A stretch of DNA of 64,000 nucleotides, taken from assembly GCF_964275005.1 (NCBI RefSeq), contig NC_092685.1, forward strand, positions 15,412,579 through 15,476,578. The letters run 5' to 3'. This document shows, one piece after another, positions 33,969 through 44,394 of this stretch. Position 1 is the stretch's first letter. Each line of letters begins with the position of its first letter. This DNA is from Diadema setosum. Taxonomy: Eukaryota > Echinodermata > Echinoidea > Diadematoida > Diadematidae. The notes under the pieces were generated by a model that saw nothing but the letters and a program-made list of their open reading frames with translations, did not search any database and was not told the DNA's origin. The position numbers and the translations under genes are program-made.

Positions 33969-36231
33969 TTCGGATCTTCTGTATTATATGGACTTGTAAG
34001 AAAGGAAGCGCATGTACGTAGCCAGCTATATCTTGCATGATGTGCAACGTAATTTCTACAAATTTAAATACTGTGTGTAATGTGGTCATCTTGCGCGGAG
34101 GCTAGACGGAGGCGGAGACGGTGACTGTGCCCGTGCTGTGTAATGTTATTGACTTTGTAATGTTATTGACCTTAAGGTCCAACAACATCCACGTTTGAGT
34201 AAGTGTAGTACCAGTACCTCAATTTGCTTTCTAATATCGTTATTTCACACTAGAATTTTAGCTCAGCAGGTAGTTTGTCTTCATTTGTGTTAGTGGTATA
34301 ACGTTTGTTTTGGTAACGGTCCCATCCGTTGACTTGCACGTAAGGTAGCTAGGTTCCACAGTAACCCCGGGGCGGGCTGCGCCCCTTGTACATGGCTGCG
34401 CCCCTTGTACCTCCTTGGTCGCAGTTAGGTTCCACAGATTTGATTGAACTGCGAAGGCAAATAGCCATATGAACACGTCGCTTTCGACCGGGCTTCATCA
34501 TGCCTTTGACTTTGCATACAAACTTATAGACGATCCTTTGATTGTACAAACGATACACTTTATACGACTGTAGTGTATGTCTAGTATAGTAAGGCCGAAG
34601 GGTACTAACTAGGTCTAGATCTCGCGCAGGGACTTATGGTTATGGTCGCGCATAGCGAAACTGCGTATAGCAAGCAATATTACGTGTGGAACTAAGCGCA
34701 AAATTTGCCGATATGCCCATGGAATAAACATACCTGACAACCGCTAAACATGAGAAGGAAGCAGGTAAAAAATTTTGATTTCGAACAAATTTTTCACTAA
34801 ATTTCCAATTTTTTGAACAAATTTTTCACTAAATTTCCAATTTTTTACCTTGTAATTTACCTACCTTAGCTTAAAATCTGTTTTAAGGATGTTGTAGCCT
34901 AGAGTCCCTAGACGTGTCATCTCGCTTGTCTCGTTCGTAGCCTATAGAATTCGTAATTTGTTTGATCGATCATTTATAATATTCTACGAAAGCCGAAGCA
35001 CGTTACAGCCGCAGAGGGGCAGATACTTTCATGTGTGAAACTACATAGGGCAGCTGCGCGACCTTTACATACCCCGAGAAATTGAACTCATAAAATTAAG
35101 TCCGACATACAAACGGCGACAGCGCACTACTCCGTCATCGTATCATCAGGAGATTCTGGGAGGTGATTTTTCTGCATTTTCATGATATTTATTGAGAAAT
35201 TCAGGTACGATTGTGGAATAATTTATATTATAAGAGCATTACAAATTTTTCGTGCGCGATATCTAGACCCCTCAACCATATATAGGTCACAGTGCAGTGT
35301 GGACTGCTGTCAAAGCTATTGATTCATATTCCCTCTGCTAGCTGCTCTAGCCATTAACAAGGATCAGTGAGCTGAGGGACATGGGTAAAATTCTAGATCT
35401 TTTTTTTTTCAAGGATTTCTGTTTCTTTTATTTTCTTTTTTTTTGGGGGGGGGTTGGTTTTGGTTTAGTTGTTTGTTTGTTTTGTTTTTTGTCTTTTGTC
35501 TTTTTTGGGGGGTGGGGGGGGGGTGGTCCAAAGCTTTAATTGCAAATGTTTGCTCTACCTCAGTTTTTTCAACTTTTCATGTCTACAGGTACATCATCAT
35601 CATCCTTTCTGACACAATGAATGTTTTTGGGTTGTGCACGACAGTGTTTTGATACTTTGCATTGTCATCTCCCTACTCCCTAGTGGACTAAGGAGTAGGG
35701 GATCTTGGCCTAGACACTATAGGATCTACCTGATATGCTTCGCACTTTCACAAAGAAGTCAGTGTTCCTTTTAATAGTGTGGGGCATGCCAGATTTAACT
35801 GAGTTCCTTTAATTACTTTGTATTTAACTTCTTGCAAGAAGAGATGAAAACAAAATCATGCAACAAATTAAGGTGTCCTTGTTTTAGTTTTGCCGTGTAC
35901 AATGTAGTAAAGGCCACCAATGAACAATTTCATGTTTTTTGTTGTTGTTCATGTGTTGTTGGGATGTTGTTTTCTTTCCAAGGATGTTTTCTGATATAAG
36001 TTTTGGTTTGCATGTCATGGATAGTTGGTTCTGTGCAAACAATGAAAGCAATATAAAGAATAATGCTTTTGAGAATAGCTGTAAACAAAACAAGTGGGTC
36101 ATTATTTTTATCTTTGATCCTCTGAAAAAATGACCGTAGCAAGTGAAAAAAAAAAATGCAGAAAATTGACTCAGCTCTTTCATGTTTGTAACTGTGTAAG
36201 AGTGTCAATATTATATCTTACACTGGCAGCC
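33969..36231. other. Spacer upstream of NUDT22
   Basis: Includes poly-T/poly-G runs at 35400-35525, a direct duplication of GAACAAATTTTTCACTAAAT at about 34780-34835, and an imperfect 13-bp hairpin CCCTACTCCCTAG at 35675-35701. The last 100 bp must contain the 5' UTR of NUDT22. No TATA box at a clear spacing. Confidence 0.5.
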
Positions 36232-36419
36232 ATGGATACAGACGTAAGTCTCATCTTCACAGCAAAGTCTCCACCTGGTGTGCCAAAGAGTGCTGTCAGA
36301 GTTGTGCTCAGTGAAGACTACAACCGTATCATTCTACCAGAGCATGAGGAGCATGTTGATGAGATATGGAATAAGCGTCTCGAGAAAAACCCTTCCCTCT
36401 ACAATGGTTCAAAGTTTAG
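36232..36419 (+). CDS. NUDT22: NUDT22 exon 1
   Basis: From ATG in GCAGCCATGGATAC to donor AG|GTGAGT; 62 codons and two bases of Arg63. Encodes MDTDVSLIFTAKSPPG and EIWNKRLEKNPSLYNGSKF. Confidence 0.92.
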
Positions 36420-39400
36420 GTGAGTTTGAGTCATACATAGGTGAAAGACAATAATTGTGACCCACACAAGTGAGAATTTTGAGTTTATAAATTAGATAAA
36501 GACTTTCATATAATTTATTGATTACGTATTGACCACAATATCCACTATGAGATGTCTGTTCCATCACAACGAAATGCTAGCTGTTTCATAGAAATAATAT
36601 TTTTAGAGCATTTCATACTTATCATTTTTTTTAAACATCATTTTTTTCAGGTCCTATACGTAGTGAGTTACATTTTATTCAAGTACTTTACTACCAAGGT
36701 CAATGTCACCATTTTTTTTTTCAAATTCATTAACTTCTTGAGGATATCAAATAGAGAGATAATATTAAAGACGAAGACCAAATCCTGTTTTTTAATTGTA
36801 ATTATTATATCTTTGCTGGTAACAGTCTCTAATGTCCCATTCAGATTGGCTGAGACTTGCCTTGCCAAGCTTGTGTTTACAAGTTTCTACTTTTGGATGA
36901 TTCGGCATCATGATATTCAACCTGATATGATATCTGAGTCCAAGTAAACTCATCCTAACTTTTGGAAGAAGGAAGATGAGGCCCCTCCTTTTTTTAGCTC
37001 ACCTGAGCCAAAGGCTCAAGTGAGCTATTGCAATCGCCCTTCGTCCGGCGTCCGTCGTGCGTCATCCATCGTGCGTAAACTTTTACATTTTTATCTTCTT
37101 CTTGAAAACCCCAAGACCGATTTTCATCAAACTTGGCAGGTAGCATCCCTAGGGAGTTAGGAACTCAATTTGTTAAAATGGGCACCATGCCCCACCCAGG
37201 GGGCACCCATGGGGGCCCAAACCCCCCAAAATTAAGGAATCTGTAAAAATCTTCTTCTCTAGAACCAGAAGTGATAGAGCTATGTTAATACTATGAGTTA
37301 GTACATTGATGACTGTAGTTTCAAGTTTGTTCATGGCAGAATCAGGGGTGCCCCCCTTGGGACCCAGGGGAGGGGGGTGGGGAGGGGTCCTAATGGGGCC
37401 TAAATTATACATTTTCATCTTCTTCTTGAGAACCCCATGACCAATTTTCACCAAACTTGGCAGGTAGCATCCCTAGGGGGTTAGGATCTCAATTTGTTAA
37501 AATGGGCACCATGCCCCACCCAGAGGCCCCAGGGGGGCCAAACCCCCCAAAATGAAGGAATCTTTAAAAATCTTCTCTAGAATCAGAAGTTATAGAGCTA
37601 AGATAATACTATGAGTGAGTACATTAATGACTGTAGTTTCAAGTTTGTTCATAGCAAATCCAGGGGTGCCCCTTTTGGGGGCAGGGGGGGGGGGGGGGGG
37701 GTTGGGAAGGTCCAAATGGGGGCCTGAATTGTACATTTTCATCTTCTTCCTGAAAACCTCATGATGGATTTTCGTCAAACTTGGCAGGTAGCATCCCTAG
37801 GGGGTCAGGATCTCAATTTATCAAAATGGGCACCATGCCCCTCCCAGAGGGCCCCAGGGGGCCCCCAATCCCCCCAAATTAAGGAATCTTTAAAAATTTC
37901 GGCCCTTATTGTACATTTTCATCTTCTACTTGAGAAGCCTGGTCAAATTTTAGTAGAGCTGTGAGTAATTTAGATTAGTGACTGCGTGAAAGGTGAACTT
38001 GCGATACTCAGGTGAGCGCTAGACCCGCGGGTCTCTTGTTTTTTTTTTCATTTGCCCTTCCAGGATACAGTCGATGCAATAGATTTAAAAATGGTTGATC
38101 CATTGCACAATGCTATTCGGGTAGTTATATTTCCAGTCATTTTTTAAGAACAGCACAATGTTTAGGCTGAGCAAATGGGAAATTTTGTCTTTTTATCATT
38201 TTAAAAATAAAAGAAACAATCTTTTTCGCTGCTGGCACTGACAAGAAACTCATAATTTTTTTTTTTTACTTGGCCTTAAAAAGCAAGCAAACAAGGAAGG
38301 GTACTGACCCAACATTACTGTTGTCAACTTCTTATAGCTGTGTGCACCACATCATAACCAATCAGTTGCTCACTCCACAGGCTCCATTCGGTGAAGGAGA
38401 ATTCCCAAAGTGTTACCTTCTGCCTGGGCCTGACCGATTACAAACAGTTTCAGACAACCAACTGGGCCAGAAATGCAGACGAGCTGTTACAGCTAGGACT
38501 GAAGGACTTTGGCAGCAGCCAGGCCTACATGTCAGATCCCCTGGGAGTTGGGGCGTTTGTGTTGACAGCCGATGAGTTTGTCGTCTTCATTAGGCGGAGT
38601 CAGCGAGTTGGGGAGGCGGCGGGATTGTGGGACATACCTGGAGGGCATCCAGAGCCAGGGGTACTTTTTTTCTTCTCTTTCGTCTTCCTTTATTCTTTTT
38701 TTATTAGTACAATTATATCTGGGTGATTGTGGATAGAGTTAATACTGTATTTGCATATGTGACCGTGCACCACAAATCAAACAAAAAGTCGCACCCAGTG
38801 ATTTTGTATGAGGACTGAAAATAGGTGAAATGGGTCAACCTAACCAATCTCGAGATTTTCCTATTTTCTGAAAGAGCAAATCTTCTTCTACATTATGTTA
38901 AAGTTTGGGATCATAAAACAATCAGGAACTTGTGTTTTCAGCAGTTTTTCTCAAACACTTTTTGGTGGAATAGTGTGATTAGGTAATTCTCGTAGAGTCT
39001 TCTTTTAATTTCCTAAAAACCCTGTCCATACTCTTCACTTTCAATTCCAATAACTTTATAAAGAGTTATGCTTCTGCATTGAAAGTTGGTATTATTCATC
39101 TACAGAATGTGTTGATCAAAGCATGCTCAATTTCAGCTTAATCTGATAATCCCTTCATTGTTGTTGCTCCGATGGTCAACACCATGTTTTTTGTTCCATT
39201 CATCCCACAGCTAGCATGGCTTGGTAAAGATTGAATGCTTGAATAGACCCTGTACTTCAAAGCCTATTTTCTCAGTTCACACTTTCCAGAGTGTGTCCTT
39301 TCTTTCCAATTTTTAGATAGGTTAGGAGAGTCCATATGAATTGAGTTATACCTCATTTTAAAGCTTAGAGTCTGCTCTTTCAGAATCTGTCCTTAACTAG

Positions 39401-42400
39401 AAATCCATGACTGGTGACTTTTTGTTGGTTTTGTGGTGCAGGGTCACATATAAGTTTGTGCATGTATGCAGATGAAATTCCAAAGTAACTCTCATGATAT
39501 AATAGAAATGTGCCTTAGTTACCTGCTGTAGTCATGACCTCAGATGCTGAGATTAAAACATGCAGTTCTTGGCAAGTTTTGTGAAATTGAATACAGACCT
39601 GTATCTTAGCTGACAGTGTGTTTAAAACTTTTGGAGTGCTTAAAAAAGTGTTACATATGTCACAACTTCATAGTTAACCGGTAATCTTTTTCTTGTGTTT
39701 GTGCTATGAAGGCTACTGTTGCACAAAAAAAAAAAAAAAAAAAAAGTTTCAAGTGGACAGTCCATCTTAGATATGTATACTCTAAAAAAAAAATACTTTG
39801 TCTAGCCATTTATGTGTTCGGGAGGGGAGGGATTTAACCCATTTTTTATATGATCTGACTTTTCTGTGTTTGACAGGAGTTATTGTGGAGGGGGAGGGGT
39901 CTTGAAATTGGGAATAAGCTTGTAAATCTATGATTGTCATTTTTAATACAGGTCAGTCATGAAAATCACATATTATTTTTCATCCATGATTATTAATACA
40001 GTTGAATGTGTGCAGAGTGAAAGAGCCTCATTGTTGAATGGTCTGACAAATTTTGATTCATTGATCCTGTTAATTTCATTTGTAACTTTGCTATTCTTAA
40101 AAAATGCCTGCTTCTTAATGAACATATTTTTTTACCCATGAAGGAGGTGAACGGAGGGTCATCCAAGCTGCAAGACATCATCATGGCAAATCTTGATCCA
40201 TCTGATGTCGTCAAAGAGATCTTCCAGTCAACGCTGAATGAGATTCGCGATGAAGTTAACATTCCACTAGAGCACCTGAGTGAGCCAGTTCTAATGGGTG
40301 TGGGAGTGAACCACACCAGCTCTGGGAGACCAAGCTCAGAGTACTTTGTCAAGTTAGTAAAATTGTTTGCGAGAACAAAATCCAATACTATATACGCCGT
40401 GTCTCCAGCAAGTCTAATTTTTCAATTTTCGGAACTTCTTAACAATTTCGCAGTGGGTTAAATTCATGCATCGATTCATGCAGGAGCTCCAATACACAGG
40501 CCTGCTAAACTAATGCACCTTGTTCAATACTACTGTATGTACTGCATGCCAGCACACAAACATACATTACAAATTTTGCATGTGCATGTCACATCCATGT
40601 CTTGATCAGAGTTAATATTTTCATGTGTTGAATTAGCAAAAGCAGACTTGCAAATTATTGCATTGAGACAGTAGGTTATACAACTACTGTAATGGCTGCC
40701 AAACTCTCCATCATGTAGAGCCTCTGTCCTAAAACAAAACTTTCTTTGGAAAATTGAAAGTACAGATGCAATGGAAAATGATGATTTAAAGTGAAAACAA
40801 AGTTCTGGTAAGGGCTTGAGAATCCGTCTGGCACCATTTCATATTTGCTTGCAATATATCGAAAGAGTCTACAAAGAAACTTACCTGGCTGACGCGGTTT
40901 GCCGGAATGATGAGTCGTTTTGGAGTATTTTGAGAAAAATAATAAAAGTCGGTAGACCGACTTTTATTCCAGAAGGCTCCAGACTAACCTGGTCTCAGGG
41001 AAAACTCAACCCTATTTCAGACAATTTACACACAGTTCGTGATCGCCATGTTCATCAGTACTCTATAATACTACGGGTTGTACCCACTGTACCAAACACA
41101 GAACTAAACGAGGCCTTACTGAGCAGGCAAGAAAGTGCGTGCTAATCCTGTACAAAACAAATGGACAGCGCGCGGTCCTCAAGCCTACTAATATACGCAC
41201 ATCACCTCAGTTGCTGAGACGCGCGGTCTTTGAAGTTTTTGTTGTTGTTTATCAATCGTCTTTGATTGTTTTTAGAGGTGCTTGAGAGGCGCACACTAAT
41301 TTTGCATGCGCGCCAAAGAGGTTTTTGATGCGCGCATTGTAACAACTCGGACCATTACTGCAAGTAGCCAGAACGCTACAATGTAGTTTATACAGGCCGC
41401 TCCCATATGCAAAGTACACCACACTGTACACAATCCAGAGGGACACATCCCGCCGTCAAGCAAAGCGAGGCCGAGTTATCCCCGAGTCCGAGTCTAGCCT
41501 GATCCCGTTCGGGTAAGTTCTGAGACTGAACGTTTTTGGTTAATATTTCCCATTTTCGTCGTTACCCATCGAATATCTTGTTATTAAAGCGTTATTCCGC
41601 ACATTTCCTAGGCATACGTTCACATTTTGGAGCAAAATTTGACAACTTTTGCAGGCGTACCAGAACTTTTTTGGGGCTTTAAAGCAATAAGAATCGAATG
41701 TACATTGTATGCATAGCTTTCTATAAATGTCGTAATATTTTTGTTTTTGTTTTTTCTCTTCAATGGAGTCATAGCCATGCCACAGAAATGTCATTTCTTG
41801 TAATTGTCCAGAGGTCACATTTAGAAGATGTGTTCCACAGTGGCTTGTGGGAAATGTAAATATGGTCATAGTCTTCAGGGAATATCTGCTTGATGGTCGT
41901 CTCTTTTTCCAAAAAGTATTGTTTAAGACCTGTCAAGTGCATGTCTCTCACAGCAAAATAGGCCCTTTTATGGGTTCTAAAATTGTTCAAGAATTTCAAA
42001 AATTTTTCAAAATATGATATCTGAAATTTTAAAGATGATAATTCCTCATGAGGGAGAGAGAGAGTCCACCCTTTTTCTTGTGCTAAAAAAAAAAATGCAA
42101 AGAAAAAGCAATGCTGTTTATGAGCAACCACAAGAGAGCATGAAAATTCTAGTTAACTCTCATCATTATCTTGAAAATATCCTATGTGTGTTAATGTGGG
42201 TGTGTCTGTTTGTTTTGTGTTTGTCTAGATGCAGTCTTTCATCCAAAGAAGTCAAGAGGTTATACCATGAAGGTGGTGCTGAAGCAGATGAGTCTTCCAG
42301 TCTAAAATTAGTCCCCTTGAAGGTAAGTACCTATCCTGGCATTTACCCAGCTTACATTATAAGAGCATATCGTGCGGAGATGCCATTCTGTAATATCATG

Positions 42401-44394
42401 AAAGAAGACATAATTATGAAGAGTAAACCTATGCATGAATAGTACACCTATGCACATTTCCTTTTTTTGTAATATCAATCTACAAAAACCAGTGTGTAAT
42501 GTCATTCCTGCATCTGCCATGTTTGCCTCATTTTGACCATAATGGATGTTTTGGGTAGACGTAAATTTATGTTATCGCTATGTTTCCTTCAATAGCCTTT
42601 TTTTTCTTCTCTTAAACTCACTCTCCCGCATTCTGCGGTAGAGTGTTATGTCTGTTTACTGCGCTGTTCTGCTGCATTTTACCAGTGCAGTATTCAGCTC
42701 TTCTGTGTAAGCCATCAAAAAAAGTCCTCACAATTTCTACCTGTAAACTGTTATAAACTTCACTTTCAAATCATCATGGGAGCTTCAGAATAATGTTTTA
42801 CCAGATGATACAGTCAGGTGAAATAAGTTGAGCACAACAGCAGACCCTTACCAGGAAGTACATGAGAATAATTTTATTATCTCTGTTTGCCCTGGGGTAC
42901 TTAGCTATGATTAACCTTGTTTGTGATGTCTGTAATCGTTTATAGTGTTGTTGCAAAACTTCCTTCAATGTGCAAACTTTCAAACAACACACAATTTAGA
43001 AGACTTGATTGCACAGTAAACCATTGTTTGTTATGGTTCACTGTGCAACCAAAAGTGTTCTAAATCGTGTATCGTTTGAAAAATTTGCAAGGTGATGTAA
43101 ATGAAGAAGAGAGGTTTGTAGCAACACCATCACAACAATCTTCTCGCCTTCTTCGATGAAATCTATTGAAACAGTCAAAGCTTTCCAATCACCTCACCTT
43201 CTTCAGAAGGTGCAGAGATCACATCATTCCACCTGAAATCAACTGTACAGACTCCACAGGGTCAACGCACTCTCCACCAAGCTTGGCTTTCCTTCACCAG
43301 AGCACGCATAGCCCATACTTCACGAGAACTACATACAATCAATCAACAAATTGATACTTCACAAATACATTGCATCACCACAAAGCTCTCTTCCTCAATG
43401 TTTATTAAAATAGATACAACATACAACATTGTGGAAATATTGGTCTCAATGTGATGGCCTAAACCACACCTTCTCACTTGTTTTGAGACTTTCTCTTTCA
43501 TGTAAAAAAAAAAAAAAAAAAGAATGGAATATGGTAGGAAATTTTGCCATTTGTGTCACTTTTGTCATGGCTTTTTTAAAAACTGTTTATGGCTGTATAA
43601 AGCAATCTAGTGAAAACAGAAGAGCTGAAGAATAAGTTTAATTTCACACTATCAACCCACTTTGCAGGTATATGGGAGAGTGTGACCAGTGTACCTCTGA
43701 TGCTAACTGCCATTTGCATATCTCCAATGAAGGCCACCCAAAGAATGGCTACTGTAGCATGTTAAATCTTTTATGTTTGAGATAAAAGGAGGGGATGTAC
43801 ATCCGATTTTAATCGGACACTTCCTCTAGTAATCTCCACAGGGGAAACCTTGAACCCATGCAGTCATGATGAAAATAATGATAAAAAGAATATCACTCTT
43901 CCGAAGAGCGAATACAGTGGACTCCTGTTATAACGAAGTCCTCAGAACTTCCTCTAGTAATCTCCATAGGGGAAACCTTGAACCCATGCCATCATGATAA
44001 AATTAATGATAAAAAAAAAAACACTCTTCTGAATAGCTAATACAGGGCATTCCAATCATAATGAAGTCTGCGGGACCAGCATTTCTCGTTCGATATATAA
44101 AAATTTTGTTAACTGAACAGTTAAACAATAAAAAAATATAGATCAGATAATATTGCGGCCTGACTTTTTATTTTGTTGTAACCAGAATTTCCTTATAACC
44201 GTGTTTGTTACAATGGGAGTGCACTGTAGTCAAGAGTAATTTCCCTCCTTTTTTGTTTTGTTTTTTGTTGTTATCTCATCTTTCTTTGTCAGGAAATTGC
44301 CTCACTGTCCTCATCATCCATGTGGAATGAAATGAGTCCATCAGGTAAGGGCTGCATTCTGCTCTACAATTCCCTCCAAGCTGACGTCAGGTGA
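36232..44394 (+). CDS. NUDT22: NUDT22 orthologue, UDP-sugar Nudix hydrolase, complete, five exons
   Basis: Exons 36232-36419, 38381-38660, 40144-40352, 42229-42322 and 44293-44394 encode 290 residues (human NUDT22 is about 300) with agreeing phases at all four junctions. The start has a strong context (GCCATGG) and matches the MD start of the human protein. From memory of the human sequence, colinear matches include DPLGVGA, TADEFVVFIRRS, DIPGGHPEP, DEVNIPL, NHTSSGRPSSE, GGAEADES and KGCILLYN. Human NUDT22 hydrolyses UDP-glucose to UMP and glucose-1-phosphate in a Mg-dependent way; the same is expected here. The Nudix box is degenerate as in the human enzyme: NEIRDEVNI (residues 188-196) stands for REUXEEXGU, keeping Glu189, Asp192 and Glu193. 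No signal peptide. Introns 1 and 2 each hold a non-autonomous transposon. Confidence 0.93.
36996..38040. mobile_element. Pearl/HINE-like non-autonomous element in NUDT22 intron 1
   Basis: Begins after a T-run with AGCTCACCTGAGCC, which forms a hairpin with GGCTCAAGTGAGCT (37012-37025), and ends with CTCAGGTGAGC (the inverted left end), then the perfect 14-bp palindrome AGACCCGCGGGTCT (38021-38034) and CTTGTT. Between them is a tandem core: ACATTTTCATCTTCTTC-type units start at 37085, 37409, 37733 and 37913, so two full periods are 324 bp and the last is short. Subterminal inverted repeats, a 3' palindrome, a tandem core and a T-rich target are the layout of Pearl elements and Helentron-associated HINEs. 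No coding capacity. Confidence 0.65.
38381..38660 (+). CDS. NUDT22: NUDT22 exon 2
   Basis: Acceptor CACTCCACAG; donor GGG|GTACTT. Encodes the core of the fold: NSQSVTFCLGLTDYKQF, SDPLGVGAFVLTADEF and LWDIPGGHPEPG. Ends in phase 0. Confidence 0.92.
38756..39450. mobile_element. 695-bp terminal-inverted-repeat element in NUDT22 intron 2
   Basis: Left end TATGTGACCGTGCACCACAA and right end the complement of TATGTGACCCTGCACCACAA; about 31 of 35 terminal bases match, up to the shared CAAAAAGTC. Further inverted similarity lies inside (CTGAAAGAGCA near 38870 and its complement near 39375). No ORF of note. Non-autonomous DNA transposon, superfamily uncertain. Confidence 0.7.
40144..40352 (+). CDS. 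NUDT22: NUDT22 exon 3 with Nudix-like helix
   Basis: Acceptor TTTACCCATGAAG is preferred over the next AG three bases downstream, which has a G before it; the choice only adds one Glu. Donor AA|GTTAGT. Encodes the helix EIFQSTLNEIRDEVNIP and GVGVNHTSSGRPSSEYFV. Ends in phase 2. Confidence 0.85.
40941..40968. repeat. Perfect 28-base palindrome in NUDT22 intron 3
   Basis: Arms AATAAAAGTCGGT (40941-40953) and its exact complement (40956-40968) with a two-base centre AG. Lies within a 40810-41480 patch that is less AT-rich than its surroundings and of unknown origin. Confidence 0.85.
42229..42322 (+). CDS. NUDT22: NUDT22 exon 4
   Basis: Acceptor TGTTTGTCTAG; donor AAG|GTAAGT. Encodes CSLSSKEVKRLYHEGGAEAD and SSSLKLVPLK, matching the human stretch with SGGPEAHES. 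Confidence 0.9.
43820..44075. repeat. Tandem duplication of about 128 bp
   Basis: The phrase TTCCTCTAGTAATCTCCA starts at 43821 and again at 43949, followed in both by GGGGAAACCTTGAACCCATG and a diverged copy of the element end at 43915. The duplication therefore spans the left boundary of the TA element and happened after its insertion. Confidence 0.75.
43915..44226. mobile_element. pogo/Tigger-like TA element, copy 1
   Basis: TA flanks on both sides; left end CAGTGGACTCCTGTTATAAC, right end the complement of CAGTGCACTCCCATTG. Its left part is doubled by the 128-bp tandem duplication (second left end near 44043). Contains ATTTTGTT and TTATTTTGTTGTAACCAGAAT as in the copy at 54888. Ends about 70 bp before NUDT22 exon 5. 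Confidence 0.6.
44293..44394 (+). CDS. NUDT22: NUDT22 exon 5 (stop codon)
   Basis: Acceptor TTTCTTTGTCAG. Encodes EIASLSSSSMWNEMSPSGKG and CILLYNSLQADVR, then TGA at 44392-44394. A perfect donor-like CAG|GTAAGG at 44342-44349 lies inside; it is read through, because GKGCILLYN continues the homology to human NUDT22 (AKGAIILYN). The human protein has a longer tail. Confidence 0.85.
   Translation, partial: EIASLSSSSMWNEMSPSGKGCILLYNSLQADVR

Noticed and set aside
36552-36947. 131-codon hydrophobic ORF in NUDT22 intron 1
   Set aside because: AT-rich, Phe/Ile-rich by composition, with no transmembrane-protein family recognised and inside a well-supported intron.
40705-40731. Coordinate given for the NUDT22 Nudix-box finding
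   Set aside because: The motif is not at this position: it lies in exon 3, residues 188-196, at 40237-40263. The finding should be read at that place.
40871-40890. AAACTTACCTGGCTG resembles the 5' end of U1 snRNA
   Set aside because: Only about 12 bases match. The following stem-loop sequences and Sm site of U1 are absent, so this is chance similarity.
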